Of a stretch of 64,000 nt of DNA, positions 61,911-64,000 are shown piece after piece. This stretch comes from Eremophila alpestris peregrina. Its lineage: Eukaryota; Chordata; Aves; Passeriformes; Alaudidae. The stretch lies in assembly GCA_009792885.1 (NCBI GenBank), contig WMCF01000015.1:12165033-12229032 (forward strand), in the 5' to 3' direction. A model generated the notes under the pieces. It worked only from the letters and a program-made list of their open reading frames with translations, had not been told where the DNA came from and made no database searches. How positions within the stretch are numbered: position 1 is the stretch's first letter; every line of letters starts with the position of its first letter. The position numbers were made by a program, and so were the translations under genes.

Positions 61911-64000
61911 GACTTCTGATATCATTAATTTCTCAAATTGTAATTAACAGTACGTATCTAATGGTCAGCATTTTTATCTTCAGTCCTATTAGTTCTAGAT
62001 TTTCAAACGGACCAAAGAGAAATTACATCATTATGAAACAGACAATAAAATATGAGTGCAGAAAAACACATAAGCAAGTTTTACTGTATTTCAAAAGGAA
62101 AATATAAGAAGGAGAAAAACACAATGTAATATAATAGGAAAGAAAAAGGAAGTTGCCATCAATATTTATTGCTATAGCCTGTGCAACAGAAATCTGTTAT
62201 TAATTGACCACACTCAGTTTCTCCTCTTACCAGAAGGAGTTGAAATATGGTATCTTGTTCATTGGAAAGCTATTGAGCTATCTGTGTAAATGTACCTAAT
62301 ATACTTTCTCTTAGGGGTTGTAGTTTTAAGAAATTTCATTTTTTAGGCAAGTCAGGATATGTTATCTTAACATTAAAAGTTATTTAAATATTTTGATGAA
62401 AATTTTCAGTGCATTTTCTGTTTCGCTGTGAGTTTTGTACCAAAATGATGGCTGCACTGTTACAATGGTGACTTAGATAATTTCAACCAGTCAGCTGGTT
62501 TGGACCAATATTATGAAACCAATTCCTGTATAGAAGTAAAGCACGCATTTTGAATATTTTTCAAAATTTTATTGTCTAAATGTATTAAATAGCTTTTGCT
62601 CTGAATCCAGATTACAATTTCATTAATAATCCCCCTTTTTCCTGGTTTAAATTCCCAAAAGAAATTGAAAATCCTGGAGTTCATATTATAGTAAGTGAGT
62701 TTATTTGTGTCAGAAGGAATTAATGATATTTTAATATTTGCAGTTTCTGGTTAATGATAGTCACCATTTTCCTTATACCTTCCTCTGATGTTCCAGGTGA
62801 AAGCCAGACTATGACATTCTAACTAATTGATCTATCTTTTTAAATACAACTGAATTTTTCCCAAAGTTGAAATCATATCAGCTAGGAAAGACCAAGCTGG
62901 AAAGCTACCCAAACATTTTGTAATTTCATAGCCCAGTTTCAAAAGAGCATTGAATAACAGTCTTGAGGAGCAAAACTAAAATAAAGCTCTAATGGAATCA
63001 GGGAGCTGGCTATCTAATTATCTAAACATAGAAACCACCCTAAATATGCATTATTGCCTCAAAAATTACACTATAAGATTAAAAAAATCAGATTTCAGAC
63101 AACTAGGCTGTTATCATCAGGAGAATTAGTACAACCTGTTTCTTCCAGATTTATCTTTTCATACACAAAGTACTGTTGATGATTTTTTATTGTGTCTATA
63201 TTTTATTTTCGTACTTTGTGGTAATATTTAAATGTTGAGCCTTTTCTTCCCCAGTGAAAGTCAAATACTAATGTTATTCCAATCCTCATGTAAAATAAAG
63301 AAAATTATGCAGTGATATGCATGTATTGTCTTTCTATTCTTACAAAAAAAGAGGAAAGGAACACTGAATTTCACATGTGCACTTTTGATTTTGTTAGACT
63401 AAATGAAAAGTGATTGGATTATGTTGCTTTCTTTTCTTTTGACATGCAGTTGTCATCTTCTCTTAACAGAACCAGGTTTTTTCCCTTTTTCCCTCCTAAT
63501 TTATATGCCTTGTTATTCTTGTGGAAAATGCTCTGTGATACTTGATCCTTGTGATTCATTTATATATATGTATTGCCTAAATTTCTCAGGAATCATTATA
63601 AGCTACCAATGCTTTGCCTCCTTCTCTTCTCTTTTTTTTTTTTTTTTTGATTTCTTGATTTTTCATGAGTATGTTCTTTACTCATAGTCTACAAATGGAG
63701 ATCTATTCTATGTGATACTCTAGGAAAAGGTCAATCAATAGCAATAAAATAATTTTCATTTTTCCACAGAACTGAGTCATGAAAATAATTTATGATACTT
63801 TACTTGATTAGGGACAGTTTGCCACATAAAAGATTTTGAGTATCTTGATTGCATACTCCATTAAGCACTCTACTCTAAATGTTTTATATTCTGCTTAATG
63901 GCATTTACAAATAGGTGAGAGAGTTATACACATTTCAGGATCTGTGATCATTCTCAATTTGTTCCTGCATCCTTGGGTTAGTGAAGCTCACTTTGGAGAA
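61911..64000. other. non-coding stretch to the window end
   Basis: AT-rich DNA without a recognised gene or repeat family. A 17-base T run lies at 63632-63648. Confidence 0.6.
63632..63648 (+). repeat. poly-T run (17 T)
   Basis: Seventeen consecutive T following a CT-rich stretch. Confidence 0.85.

Noticed and set aside
1..64000. CRISPR arrays, tRNA or rRNA genes, bacterial-style operons
   Set aside because: No regularly spaced direct repeats, no cloverleaf or rRNA signatures, and the whole repeat content is that of a vertebrate (bird) genome.

Overview
The window looks like nuclear DNA from a bird. Its interspersed repeats are almost all fragments of the avian non-LTR retrotransposon CR1, with a few LTRs of endogenous retroviruses and no recognisable SINEs or L1. 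The background is AT-rich. A passerine is my guess from the style of the LTRs; I cannot prove it from sequence alone. No protein-coding gene, tRNA, rRNA or CRISPR array is supported. The longest open frames (up to about 160 codons, ignoring those that run through the assembly gap) are either CR1 relics or chance frames, so this is best read as intergenic or deep intronic DNA.

Layout. Positions 1-270 hold a minus-strand CR1 piece with an internal deletion, then an LTR-like end (about 290-491) that runs into an assembly gap (492-809). From 0.8 to 52 kb the sequence is mostly unique AT-rich DNA, broken by short CR1 pieces near 9.2, 17.1, 22.2, 27.3, 31.5 and 37.5 kb. It also carries a textbook solo LTR at 21422-21975 with a 5-bp target-site duplication, and a 430-bp LTR at 43535-43964 that directly abuts a rearranged CR1 whose 5' part is inverted (43965-44660). 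From 52.6 to 61.9 kb the window becomes repeat-dense. It holds a minus CR1 (52609-53260), a minus CR1 in which the endonuclease end is joined to the 3' end without the reverse transcriptase (54494-55605), a plus CR1 split by two separate insertions (57636-59125), and a long minus CR1 (60950-61910).

There is no operon or pathway logic here. What can be read is a history of insertions, deletions and inversions. The most informative items are the CR1 inversion at 44107, the nested CR1 at 57.6-59.1 kb, the dated solo-LTR event at 21.4-22.0 kb, and an unexplained roughly 77-bp inverted repeat pair (35821-35896 and 37582-37657). One exon-like segment (37918-38132) with good splice-site sequences and an open frame is worth an RNA check. 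I found no convincing evidence of a new biological system.
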